A stretch of 33,015 nt of DNA from the NCBI GenBank assembly GCA_913057725.1, contig CAJXOS010000064.1:1-33015 (forward strand), in the 5' to 3' direction. Under the pieces are notes generated by a model. That model did not search any database and was not told where the DNA came from. It saw only the letters and a program-made list of their open reading frames with translations. Each line of letters starts with the position of its first letter. Position 1 is the stretch's first letter. The translations under genes and the position numbers were made by a program. The DNA comes from an uncultured Lewinella sp. Its GTDB lineage: Bacteria; Bacteroidota; Bacteroidia; Chitinophagales; Saprospiraceae. Positions 7,445 to 15,011 of this stretch are shown piece after piece.

Positions 7445-10400
7445 ATGGAAGGGCTCCTCACCGAAATAGTTGGTTCCTTAATTGATAGGGCAGCAGACTT
7501 TACAATAGGTCAAGTTGCTCAGGATACAACCTGGAAGGAATGGAAGTCACGTAATAAGCTCTCATCAGAGGATAACAACTTCTTAGACATATATATAGAG
7601 GCTATTGTATTCTACGCCAAGTTAGATAAGCCTGAAGTATTAAAGAACTTCCTCAGAAAAAGCAGTGTAATTGAGGCTATCAAGAAGAACTGGTATTCTG
7701 AAGGAAACGAAAAAACCTTTTTTGATTCTATAGTATTCCTAGCAAAGCATTTTACCATTGAAGAGCAGCTAGAAGATCGGTATGACATAAAGGATGAAGT
7801 TGACTTTTTTGAAGAGCTATTTGCCAACGCGGTAAGAGAGAGTGCATCGGTTGCCCAGATTCAGATATCAAATGTAATTTCCGAAGCAAACAAAAAGCTT
7901 GACTCCCTTTTACAGAACGAAAAAAGGCTTCCAAGAGGGTTCGCTTATCTTAAGAAACCGCAAAAAGAAAAAAAGTCCAACAAAAAGATAAAGTATCAAG
8001 ACTACCTGGAGAGTAATAATCTTCCATATGTATCTCGTGACGTGTTCTTGGAACAAGAGCCGTCACTAGTTGACTTTATCTCTGAAGCATTCATTATCGA
8101 GGAGCTATTAGATGATGATAGTTACGAAGGCGGAATCATCTTCGGGGAAGGTGGGGTTGGTAAAACCAGATTAATGCTAGAAATCGGGCAACTGGCATTG
8201 GATCTTGGTTGGGTAGTCATTAAGGTGCTTCCAGAGGCAGAATTCGTTGAAGATTTATTACCTGTTTTAGATGCTGAACGAAACTATCTTTTACTATTTG
8301 ACTACATAGAAGAAAACATTAGTTTCGACAGTGAGGTAGTCTCTAAGTTAACAAGAGAAAATGATGCTTTGAATATTAGAGCACTTGCAAATTGCAGATA
8401 TACGTATCGTGCTAGCTCTAACTTTCCAGATTCTTTTTTGCAAATCGAACTCAGGGATAGTGAAGCAGAATCAAAGTATAGAGACTTTGTTGTCCGAGAA
8501 ATTACGAATGAACTGATTCAGGAGTTTGACCTTATTAATCCTGATTTTTTTAACATAAAGCCATCATTTGCCGTATTCCTCAACTTTCTATTATACAAGG
8601 AAAAACTAGAGACCAAAGACATAAGAGAAGTCGGAGATTTTAAAGCGTGGATCAAGAAACGATTCAGGTTGACATTTGAAATCAGTGATTTCTCCAAGCT
8701 GCAGAATGAAATTACTTACCTGATTAGTATACTTCCGGTTAAGAATGAACAAATTGACTTATTGTATTCCTCTGGATATGAGGAGATCATTCAGCGCCTA
8801 AAGAATAATGGTTGGATTGAAGAGGTAGAGTATAAAAATGTCAGAACCCTCAAGGTAATCCACGATACTATTGCAGATAACTTGTTGCTAATCAGGCTCG
8901 AAATTGTCCGTAAAGATATAGCACGGGAAATCGAGCGTATTTTTGATTTCTCTGTTCAATTTGAGGCACAGTTCAATTGGATCCGTTCCTTCGAAAGGAT
9001 AATTGAAATGCCCATTGTGAGTGATAAAAAGGTATTTTATCGGGTACTGCAAAAGAAACTAAAGGACCGTCAGGAAAGCTTAAACCCAATTAGACCAAAA
9101 ATCACAATTACGTCTTTATTGGAAGAAGATGATCGAATTGAGTTAATTCACTCTGATCTTGTGTTTTTTAGTGAAATAATTGAAGGTTTGTTCTTTGCAT
9201 TCCCGCTGAGTTTTGCTCTAAATAAGGCACGACTTAATGATAAAAACAAGGAGCTTTTACGGGAGATTTTTACCGTGTGGAACAAGGTGAATCCTGATTT
9301 TGTTAAACACTTTAATATTTCGTTCAGAGTTCTATCAACGTATATTAAATGCTTTGGAATAGATGACTTTTCTACTAGTACGTTAAGGACATATTTGCAG
9401 TACTTCATTGATAAGAAAGAATCCAGTTTTGTTCTACAAGCTTGGTTTGATAATGGAGGAGATCTCAATGTTGCAGAGCCCTATGTTCAACAATACCTAA
9501 CTCACTTCGCGACGGATCTAAGTGCCCAATTCGTACTTACCTCGTTTTTGAATAATGGAGGAGATCTTGAAACGGTTCAACCACATGTCCAAACATACCT
9601 AGAGCATCATGCAGAGAACGAAGCAGCAAGTTTTGTTTTCCAGGCCTGGTTTGATAATGGAGGAGACCTTGAAGCAGTTTTGCCTTATGCCCAAAAGTAC
9701 CTAACGCACCATGCGAGGGACAGCAATGCACAATTTGTTATAAGCTCATTTTTGAATAATGGAGGAAATGTCGCGGTGGTGGATCCTCATCTTAAGAAGT
9801 ATTTGGCCTCCCATGTAGAGGACGTGGATGCTCGATTTGTTATGAGCTCATTTTTGAAGAGCGGGGGAGAAATTAGCCTGGTTCAGGACCATGTAAGGAC
9901 ATATTTGTCACGCTATTCAGAAGACGAGGATGCAAGTTTCCTTTTCCAAGATTGGTTTGACAATGGCGGTGAGCTGGAACCGGTGCAAGACTTATTTATA
10001 AAATATCTAAAAGCCAACTCAAAACTTGAAAACTCAGCTTTTCATTTGGCGTACTGGTTAAAGAAAGGGGGGGAGTACAAGCTGGTAGAAGATCTCATAT
10101 TGGAATATCTAAAAAAGCATGCTAAGACTAGTACTGCTGGTATTCTAATGCTTCAACTATTGCGGGAAAAGCTGTCTTTTGAAAAATATAAAAGCGCTTA
10201 CTTAGACTTTATTGAGAATAATTTTCGCTCAAGTTATGCCAATACTGTACTTTTTAATGCACTGAAACTATGTGATGATGTTCAGTACTTTGAGTCTGCA
10301 GTTACACGCTACCTTGATGATAGGGTAATGGAAGTTGAATCCCAACGCATCATCTCATCCTGGCTACATGGACAAGGAGACAACAACCTAATCAAGGGTT

Positions 10401-10723
10401 ACATGATCCAGCACTTAACTGAGCATATTATACTTTATAACTCCCAATATCTAATTTCTGGCTGGCTAAAGAATGGGGGAGGTTTGCAAGTAGTTCAACC
10501 ATTTATTCCGGAATACTTGGATCAGAATTGTGAAAAGCCAAACACTGGATACGTCTTCTACTCTTGGTTTAAGGCTGGGGGGGATCCCTATCTTTTCTTA
10601 GATTACATCAGGCGCTGGCTAAGACGTAAACAACCGGCAGCAATTGCCAACCGAGTAGTAGGTAGTTTGTTTGAAGTAGGGGTAATAAAAAACTCATACC
10701 ATGAGCTTTTTGACGAATCTTAG
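7445..10723 (+). CDS. STAND-like P-loop ATPase with twelve C-terminal 34-residue repeats; candidate immune sensor
   Basis: The product has 1092 residues, with no signal peptide or membrane segment. Residues 1-215 are helical and charged with no recognised effector domain, ending in a Lys-rich linker (about 170-180). The ATPase follows: Walker A GEGGVGKT (234-241, Lys240), Walker B LLLFDY with Asp286, and a sensor-1-like NCR with Arg318. A winged-helix-like part ends in VIHDTIAD (His473), the HD-type motif often seen after STAND/NACHT modules. Residues 490-658 are helical. Twelve 34-residue units fill 659-1066, with consensus FVxxxWFxNGGDLxxVxPYxxxYL, then a half unit. STAND proteins join an effector, an ATP-driven oligomerisation switch and a superstructure-forming sensor; in bacteria many are antiphage. 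That role here is inference. The gene is AT-rich against its neighbours (18-24 G+C per 60 bases in three lines versus 28-32 nearby), isolated between a terminator and a convergent gene. Confidence 0.82.
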   Translation: MEGLLTEIVGSLIDRAADFTIGQVAQDTTWKEWKSRNKLSSEDNNFLDIYIEAIVFYAKLDKPEVLKNFLRKSSVIEAIKKNWYSEGNEKTFFDSIVFLAKHFTIEEQLEDRYDIKDEVDFFEELFANAVRESASVAQIQISNVISEANKKLDSLLQNEKRLPRGFAYLKKPQKEKKSNKKIKYQDYLESNNLPYVSRDVFLEQEPSLVDFISEAFIIEELLDDDSYEGGIIFGEGGVGKTRLMLEIGQLALDLGWVVIKVLPEAEFVEDLLPVLDAERNYLLLFDYIEENISFDSEVVSKLTRENDALNIRALANCRYTYRASSNFPDSFLQIELRDSEAESKYRDFVVREITNELIQEFDLINPDFFNIKPSFAVFLNFLLYKEKLETKDIREVGDFKAWIKKRFRLTFEISDFSKLQNEITYLISILPVKNEQIDLLYSSGYEEIIQRLKNNGWIEEVEYKNVRTLKVIHDTIADNLLLIRLEIVRKDIAREIERIFDFSVQFEAQFNWIRSFERIIEMPIVSDKKVFYRVLQKKLKDRQESLNPIRPKITITSLLEEDDRIELIHSDLVFFSEIIEGLFFAFPLSFALNKARLNDKNKELLREIFTVWNKVNPDFVKHFNISFRVLSTYIKCFGIDDFSTSTLRTYLQYFIDKKESSFVLQAWFDNGGDLNVAEPYVQQYLTHFATDLSAQFVLTSFLNNGGDLETVQPHVQTYLEHHAENEAASFVFQAWFDNGGDLEAVLPYAQKYLTHHARDSNAQFVISSFLNNGGNVAVVDPHLKKYLASHVEDVDARFVMSSFLKSGGEISLVQDHVRTYLSRYSEDEDASFLFQDWFDNGGELEPVQDLFIKYLKANSKLENSAFHLAYWLKKGGEYKLVEDLILEYLKKHAKTSTAGILMLQLLREKLSFEKYKSAYLDFIENNFRSSYANTVLFNALKLCDDVQYFESAVTRYLDDRVMEVESQRIISSWLHGQGDNNLIKGYMIQHLTEHIILYNSQYLISGWLKNGGGLQVVQPFIPEYLDQNCEKPNTGYVFYSWFKAGGDPYLFLDYIRRWLRRKQPAAIANRVVGSLFEVGVIKNSYHELFDES
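9419..10642 (+). repeat. Twelve tandem 102-base (34-residue) coding repeats in the STAND gene
   Basis: Units start at 9419 and every 102 bases after that, without length change. Units 1-7, 11 and 12 keep the GG turn and the YL/WL pair; units 8-10 are degenerate. Units 1 and 3 share 20 identical bases (9443-9462 and 9647-9666) and units 2 and 4 share 18 (9545-9562 and 9749-9766), both exactly 204 bases apart, so a two-unit block was probably duplicated recently. The motif spacing does not fit TPR despite the same length. Confidence 0.9.
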
Positions 10724-10755
10724 TGATATAACGGATTCTACCAATCCCGCCTAGA

Positions 10756-11817
10756 TCACTCCATCACCTCCACCAAAATATCCTTACAGTAGACCTTGCC
10801 ATTAATCTCACCCCCGAGTAGGAAGAAGACACTGAGCTTGTCCGCTCGGTTAGGGAAATATGGCATAATGACCGATACCTGGCGATCTTGTTCTGTACCG
10901 TTGAAACTGATGCTTCCCTGAGTGGTTTCGAAGCCGGAAATCTGAAGGTCATCCCCTCCGAGTACATCGGTCCGGGCTACTAGGGACAGACCGTCGCCGG
11001 TTACTTGCTCTAGGTCCATGATGGCAGTAACCTTCAATTCGGCCCCTTCTGGAATATCTGGTGCATCTAACTCTACGAGCCAGTAGGCAAAAGACTCAAA
11101 GCCCAGGCTACCATCAGAAGTAATACTCAGGGCAATGTCACCCGTCATAGTGGTATCGTAGCGGTTGGCAGTGAAGGCACCTTGATCGTCGCCTACTGCT
11201 TCGAAGGTCCACTCCGAATTATCATCTTCAAAATCATCAGTGTAGAATTGGGTGGTGTCGGTTTTACTCAACCAACTTGGAGGATCTACTAATGGGTCAA
11301 ACAGTTCATCGATGTAGTATTTCCTCAGGCCGGGTGTGAAAGTGTTGTAAACAAAGAACAAATTGGCACCTGCACAAGCTTCACTGCACATCATGGAGGT
11401 GGGAAGAGTGTTGGAGTAAGTTGTTTCTTTATGCTGCCTCGCGAGGATAGCGTGCCCCAATTCGTGAAACATCAGGGCTTCCTTCTCTATATCATTGCGA
11501 TCATCCCAGCAAAAGGCTACATCGCTGATCTCCACCCGTGGGCGGCCAGTGCTGTTGTAGTTGGAATAACCATAACCACAGAATTCCTGGAATTGAGGTG
11601 CAATGCCTTCCACCACGGTGAGTTCAGATATATCTACATCGAAGCCACGATCAACACCTTCGGTGACGAAGCGGTCTACGTATTCCCGGTATTTAGCTTC
11701 GATTGCATCAGGATTGTTCGGTGGAGTAGGGGTAACGTCGTCATCATCGCCACAGGAAGCGAGGAATAGGATGGGTAGTACTAAGATTCCTAGGAACTGG
11801 AGCGTCTTGATATTCAT
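10756..11817 (-). CDS. Putative zinc metallopeptidase lipoprotein
   Basis: The 353-residue product has a lipoprotein signal with lipobox LASC (Cys22), followed by an Asp-rich stretch and a Pro/Thr linker typical of Bacteroidota surface lipoproteins. The motif HELGH is at residues 118-122 and a further His at 129 (HELGHAILARQH), giving the HExxHxxLxRxH pattern seen in a group of Bacteroidota lipoproteins assumed to be zinc peptidases. Six Cys residues in the N-terminal half could form disulfides. Residues ~190-353 are beta-rich (FYTDDFEDDNSEW onward) and resemble a jelly-roll carbohydrate-binding-type module. Substrate and peptidase activity are unproven. It converges on the STAND gene with only 32 bases between stops. 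Confidence 0.8.
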   Translation of the reverse strand: MNIKTLQFLGILVLPILFLASCGDDDDVTPTPPNNPDAIEAKYREYVDRFVTEGVDRGFDVDISELTVVEGIAPQFQEFCGYGYSNYNSTGRPRVEISDVAFCWDDRNDIEKEALMFHELGHAILARQHKETTYSNTLPTSMMCSEACAGANLFFVYNTFTPGLRKYYIDELFDPLVDPPSWLSKTDTTQFYTDDFEDDNSEWTFEAVGDDQGAFTANRYDTTMTGDIALSITSDGSLGFESFAYWLVELDAPDIPEGAELKVTAIMDLEQVTGDGLSLVARTDVLGGDDLQISGFETTQGSISFNGTEQDRQVSVIMPYFPNRADKLSVFFLLGGEINGKVYCKDILVEVME

Positions 11818-11890
11818 TGGGTTGTGGGGCTTTAATTCAAACCCAATACAATTGAGAATGGTGCTCTGTTTGCGGAAAACGGAAATAGTA

Positions 11891-11915
11891 AGGCCGCTAC
11901 CTAGGGCAGCGGCCT
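11891..11915 (-). terminator. Hairpin between the SRPBCC and metallopeptidase genes
   Basis: AGGCCGCT (11891-11898) and AGCGGCCT (11908-11915) form a perfect, GC-rich 8-base stem with a 9-base loop. Read on the minus strand it follows the SRPBCC stop and is trailed by TTACTATTT, which fits a terminator. Confidence 0.65.
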
Positions 11916-11996
11916 ATTCAGTATAGACGATGATTGCTCTTTTTTCAGTCTTATGCCAGCCCCACTTATCGAAGGGAACAGCCTCTCATAAAGACC

Positions 11997-12602
11997 TTAC
12001 TCTTGCGTCTCTTCCGTTGCCGCGGCATCTAAGGCTTCGGCCACTTCTATAGCAGGCTCGGGCTTCGGGAAGTAATCAGTAGTGTTGTTATTGATCAGGG
12101 CTTGTAGATTACTCAGGTTTTCATCCTCTTGCGCGAGCATGGTGCCTTTCATGAAAGAGACCATCGAACGCATGAATAGCCCCTCTCCGGTAGTGACCGT
12201 TGAGGACTCTATGCGGGTCTTTCCATCTTTTTCCGATAGGTTCATCTGGTAGTCCATGTGCATCACGCCTTCCATGTCAAAATCCATGGCTACGTGCTCG
12301 TTTTCACGAAAAGCTTTCAGGGTTTCCAGGATAGTAGATGATTCTCCGTTCTGCTCGAAGGTGTATTTTGTGACGGCACCTACCGAGTTCCGTTCTCCAC
12401 TTACATGCTCAATGTCGGTCAGGTCTTTCAACCATTCCTTGGTCTTGCTTTGGTCATTCATAACAGCCCAAGCCTCCTCAATGGACTTGTCAACTGTTAT
12501 TTCGGTGCTGTAAGAAACGTTAGGAGTCATCAAGCCACGGCCGAAAAATATTAGTGCTAATACGGCGATTACTCCAAGGAGATACTTGAGATACTTCATC
12601 AT
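11997..12602 (-). CDS. Membrane-anchored SRPBCC-family protein
   Basis: The 201-residue product has an N-terminal hydrophobic anchor (about residues 4-22). Residues 32-170 fit the SRPBCC (START-like, polyketide cyclase/dehydrase) hydrophobic-cavity fold: opening strand SYSTEITVDKSIEEAWAVM, the segment TKEWLKDLTDIEHVSGE, and the antiparallel strands ending at the long C-terminal helix. Family members bind small hydrophobic ligands; no ligand can be inferred. The C-terminal ~25 residues are rich in Glu and Ala and probably disordered. Whether the fold faces the periplasm or cytoplasm is unclear because few charges flank the anchor. Confidence 0.82.
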   Translation of the reverse strand: MMKYLKYLLGVIAVLALIFFGRGLMTPNVSYSTEITVDKSIEEAWAVMNDQSKTKEWLKDLTDIEHVSGERNSVGAVTKYTFEQNGESSTILETLKAFRENEHVAMDFDMEGVMHMDYQMNLSEKDGKTRIESSTVTTGEGLFMRSMVSFMKGTMLAQEDENLSNLQALINNNTTDYFPKPEPAIEVAEALDAAATEETQE

Positions 12603-12634
12603 TAGGTGGTTTAGTGATAGAGATGTGTTCTGTT

Positions 12635-12642
12635 CAAAGATA
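12635..12642 (-). promoter_or_regulatory. Putative -7 box of the SRPBCC gene
   Basis: The complement of 12635-12642 reads TATCTTTG, an exact TAnnTTTG match, 33 bases before the start codon. The expected TTG is not clear in the AT-rich DNA upstream. Confidence 0.45.
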
Positions 12643-12821
12643 AGGATTATAGCGACTTTATAAAATAAAATGTTTTATAAGTTGTTGTTTGTGAGTTTTA
12701 ATTAAATAATAAGTTTTATTTTTTTTGTGAATGACCGACTAGTGCTGGCATTTTGAAACTGCTCTAATGTCCTTCTCAATGTGTTCTAAAATAGGAATAA
12801 GACAGCCTGCTAAAAACCTTT

Positions 12822-12829
12822 TATTTTTG
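12822..12829 (+). promoter_or_regulatory. Putative -7 box of the GNAT gene
   Basis: TATTTTTG matches TAnnTTTG exactly and lies about 60 bases before the GTG start at 12889. No TTG stands at the expected distance. Confidence 0.35.
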
Positions 12830-12888
12830 TTGTGCTCTCTTTTTTTGCAGCAGTGCTGCGGTAAGATGACGCGCTAACAGATAAGTGA

Positions 12889-13890
12889 GTGCCGGTGGCA
12901 ACAGAGATAACGTATACGGTCGAGGCCCTGCATTTAGAATTTACCAGTAAGGAATGGAAGCAGGTGTTTGCCTTTAAGCAGCAATGGGCAGAACGAAAAA
13001 GAGTGCCCCTTGCAAGGGAAACATGGCGCTCTCTAAAGGATAGGTGCCTAAGGTTGTTAACGAGCGGAAAGTCCCTTTTTCTAGTTTGGGAGAACGAGAT
13101 GGCACTAGGCACATTGCTGCTGTATCAAAAGCCTCGATTGGCTCCCGAATATGTCTTTGTACATCATGATTTTGTAGTTGCCTATTTTGATCAGGGCTTG
13201 ATCAAAAAGGTGTTGGAGGCTTATGTTTCAGCATGGCCCGCATCAAAGTATTTGGTATTAACGTCGACGGATGCAAGGAATGATTATCTCGAGCAATCCC
13301 TTTCCCTACAGGTGAGTGAAGAAAGAGAGCTGTTTGAGTTGAAGCTGAAGCAACGCAACAACAGCTTGATGAACGACTGGGAACAGAAAGATGAATTTGC
13401 CATCATTGATAAAGCAAAATTGCCGCTTGGTCAATTATATGATTATTACTCAATGATCCGAGAGCTGACAGGTGATGTCACCTACAAATCAAAGCTGTTC
13501 GATGAAGAAATACTTGCTCCGGCGCAAATCATCAAACGAGAGCAGACGTATCAAGCTCGAGGCATTCAACAATTGGTCCTGTTGATGTTGCGAAGTGATG
13601 AACTCGTAGGCTACACAGAAGTGATTGTTTATCCCGAAGAACCCACTGTCGCTTATCAAAATATGACTGGCATCCGTAAGCAGTTTCGAGGACGAGGACT
13701 GGGGAGTTGGCTTAAGGTAAGTATGATTCAATTGCTATTAGACAAACACTCGGAAGTCAGCATTGTCAAGACTGCTATCCACCCGAGAAATGCATCTTCC
13801 CAAAGATTAAATCGGCAACTGGGTTTTCGAAAAGTAGGAACCTACAAGGAATACATCATTACGAAAGAAAGTATCTTGAGCCAGTTATGA
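12889..13890 (+). CDS. GNAT-family N-acetyltransferase, apparently a tandem of two GNAT units
   Basis: The C-terminal half is a clear GNAT acyl-CoA transferase domain. The CoA pyrophosphate loop FRGRGLGSW is at residues 266-274, and the closing NASSQRLNRQLGFRKVGTY is the usual beta6-beta7 region. Residues ~20-160 (FLVWENEMALGTLLLY, then LVLTSTDARN and a strand pair) look like a degenerate second GNAT fold without a CoA loop, as in mycothiol-synthase-like tandem enzymes. An in-frame TGA at 12886-12888 directly precedes the GTG at 12889, so the frame cannot begin earlier; a second GTG at 12895 is an alternative. The acceptor molecule is unknown. The M28 gene follows after 66 bases and may be co-transcribed. 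Confidence 0.85.
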   Translation: MPVATEITYTVEALHLEFTSKEWKQVFAFKQQWAERKRVPLARETWRSLKDRCLRLLTSGKSLFLVWENEMALGTLLLYQKPRLAPEYVFVHHDFVVAYFDQGLIKKVLEAYVSAWPASKYLVLTSTDARNDYLEQSLSLQVSEERELFELKLKQRNNSLMNDWEQKDEFAIIDKAKLPLGQLYDYYSMIRELTGDVTYKSKLFDEEILAPAQIIKREQTYQARGIQQLVLLMLRSDELVGYTEVIVYPEEPTVAYQNMTGIRKQFRGRGLGSWLKVSMIQLLLDKHSEVSIVKTAIHPRNASSQRLNRQLGFRKVGTYKEYIITKESILSQL

Positions 13891-13956
13891 GAATAGCGTC
13901 GAACCACCTCCTTGACTTGACCAGAATTTGATTCCAATAAACATGATCTGCTATCC

Positions 13957-14931
13957 ATGAAAACGCGCGTCTTAATCTTTCTCTCTCTTCCTTTATTCCT
14001 AGTGTCATGCATGAGTTGCGAACCGGAGCTCGTTCCACAAGAAGATATCCAGGTAGCCATTCCACAGTTCAATGCCGATAGTTGTTATGCCATGCTCAAA
14101 CAGCAAGTTGACTTTGGTAAGCGGTACATGAATACTCCCGAACATGAGAACTGTAAGGATTGGCTGATGGAGACCCTGGAATCCTACGGTTTTGAAGTGA
14201 TCCCGCAAGCGTTCACGGCTACCGCCTACAATGGTGTCGAGTTGGAGGGAACCAATATCATCGGGCGGTACAATCCCAAGGTGCGCGAACGATTGCTATT
14301 GTGTGCCCACTATGATACCCGCCACATTGCGGATAAGGATACCATCGATACCCAAAATCCAATTGATGGGGCAGATGATGGGGCAAGTGGAGTGGCCATG
14401 ATTTTGGAAATTGCTCGGCAAATCAAGAACAACCCCATTCCCATGGGCATTGATGTCATCTTTTTTGATGCCGAAGATTATGGTGCTGATCAATCCGGCC
14501 AGGATTACTCTTGGGGCCTGGGGTCGCAGCATTGGTCGAAGAACCTGCATGTAGATGACTACGAAGTCAAGTATGGTATTCTTCTTGACATGGTGGGTTC
14601 GAAAGGTGCTACCTTCCCCAAGGAGGGTTTTTCCCGTCAGAGTGCCTCCGCGCAGGTGGATAAAATATGGAGACTAGCACAGGCTATGCGGCATGGCAAT
14701 TACTTCGTCAATAGAGAGGCTGGCTTCTACACGGATGACCACCGGTTTATTATCGAAAACACTGACATCCCGATGGTAGACATTATCAATATCAAAGAGG
14801 ATGGCCAATTTGGTCATTACCACCATACCCATGCTGATGATCTGAATATCATTGATAAACGAACGCTCCAAGCTGTTGGGCAGGTGGTGTTGGCCACAGT
14901 TTACAAAGAATCCAATATGGAGAAGTTTTAA
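13957..14931 (+). CDS. M28-fold lipoprotein, glutaminyl-peptide cyclotransferase type
   Basis: This enzyme probably converts N-terminal Gln of exported proteins to pyroglutamate; Bacteroidota use such cyclases in the periplasm. The 324-residue product has a lipobox LVSC (Cys18). The zinc-peptidase M28 scaffold shows AHYDTR (His118, Asp120), DGADDGASG (Asp140/141), FFDAEDYG (Glu173, Asp174), LLDMVG (Asp211) and HTHADDLNIID (His292). The FFDAEDYG form and the short length fit glutaminyl cyclases rather than aminopeptidases, as in the Porphyromonas enzyme; this distinction is from family memory. In Bacteroidota many exported proteins start with Gln after signal cleavage, which fits signal peptides here ending in AQ or GQ. 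Confidence 0.87.
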   Translation: MKTRVLIFLSLPLFLVSCMSCEPELVPQEDIQVAIPQFNADSCYAMLKQQVDFGKRYMNTPEHENCKDWLMETLESYGFEVIPQAFTATAYNGVELEGTNIIGRYNPKVRERLLLCAHYDTRHIADKDTIDTQNPIDGADDGASGVAMILEIARQIKNNPIPMGIDVIFFDAEDYGADQSGQDYSWGLGSQHWSKNLHVDDYEVKYGILLDMVGSKGATFPKEGFSRQSASAQVDKIWRLAQAMRHGNYFVNREAGFYTDDHRFIIENTDIPMVDIINIKEDGQFGHYHHTHADDLNIIDKRTLQAVGQVVLATVYKESNMEKF

Positions 14932-15011
14932 CAAGGCGCTCTAAAGACGATAACTAATCTTGCTGCAACCTTAAGCGGAAATTGATCTCCTTGAAGTATC
15001 ATTCGATGCTT

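Noticed and set aside
9419..10642. STAND repeats as ordinary TPRs
   Set aside because: Same 34-residue length, but the key TPR positions do not fit and a GG turn sits where TPR has helix A residues.
10756..11817. HELGH protein as a standard metzincin
   Set aside because: The third His is at position 12 of the motif rather than 11 and the Gly of HExxHxxGxxH is absent.
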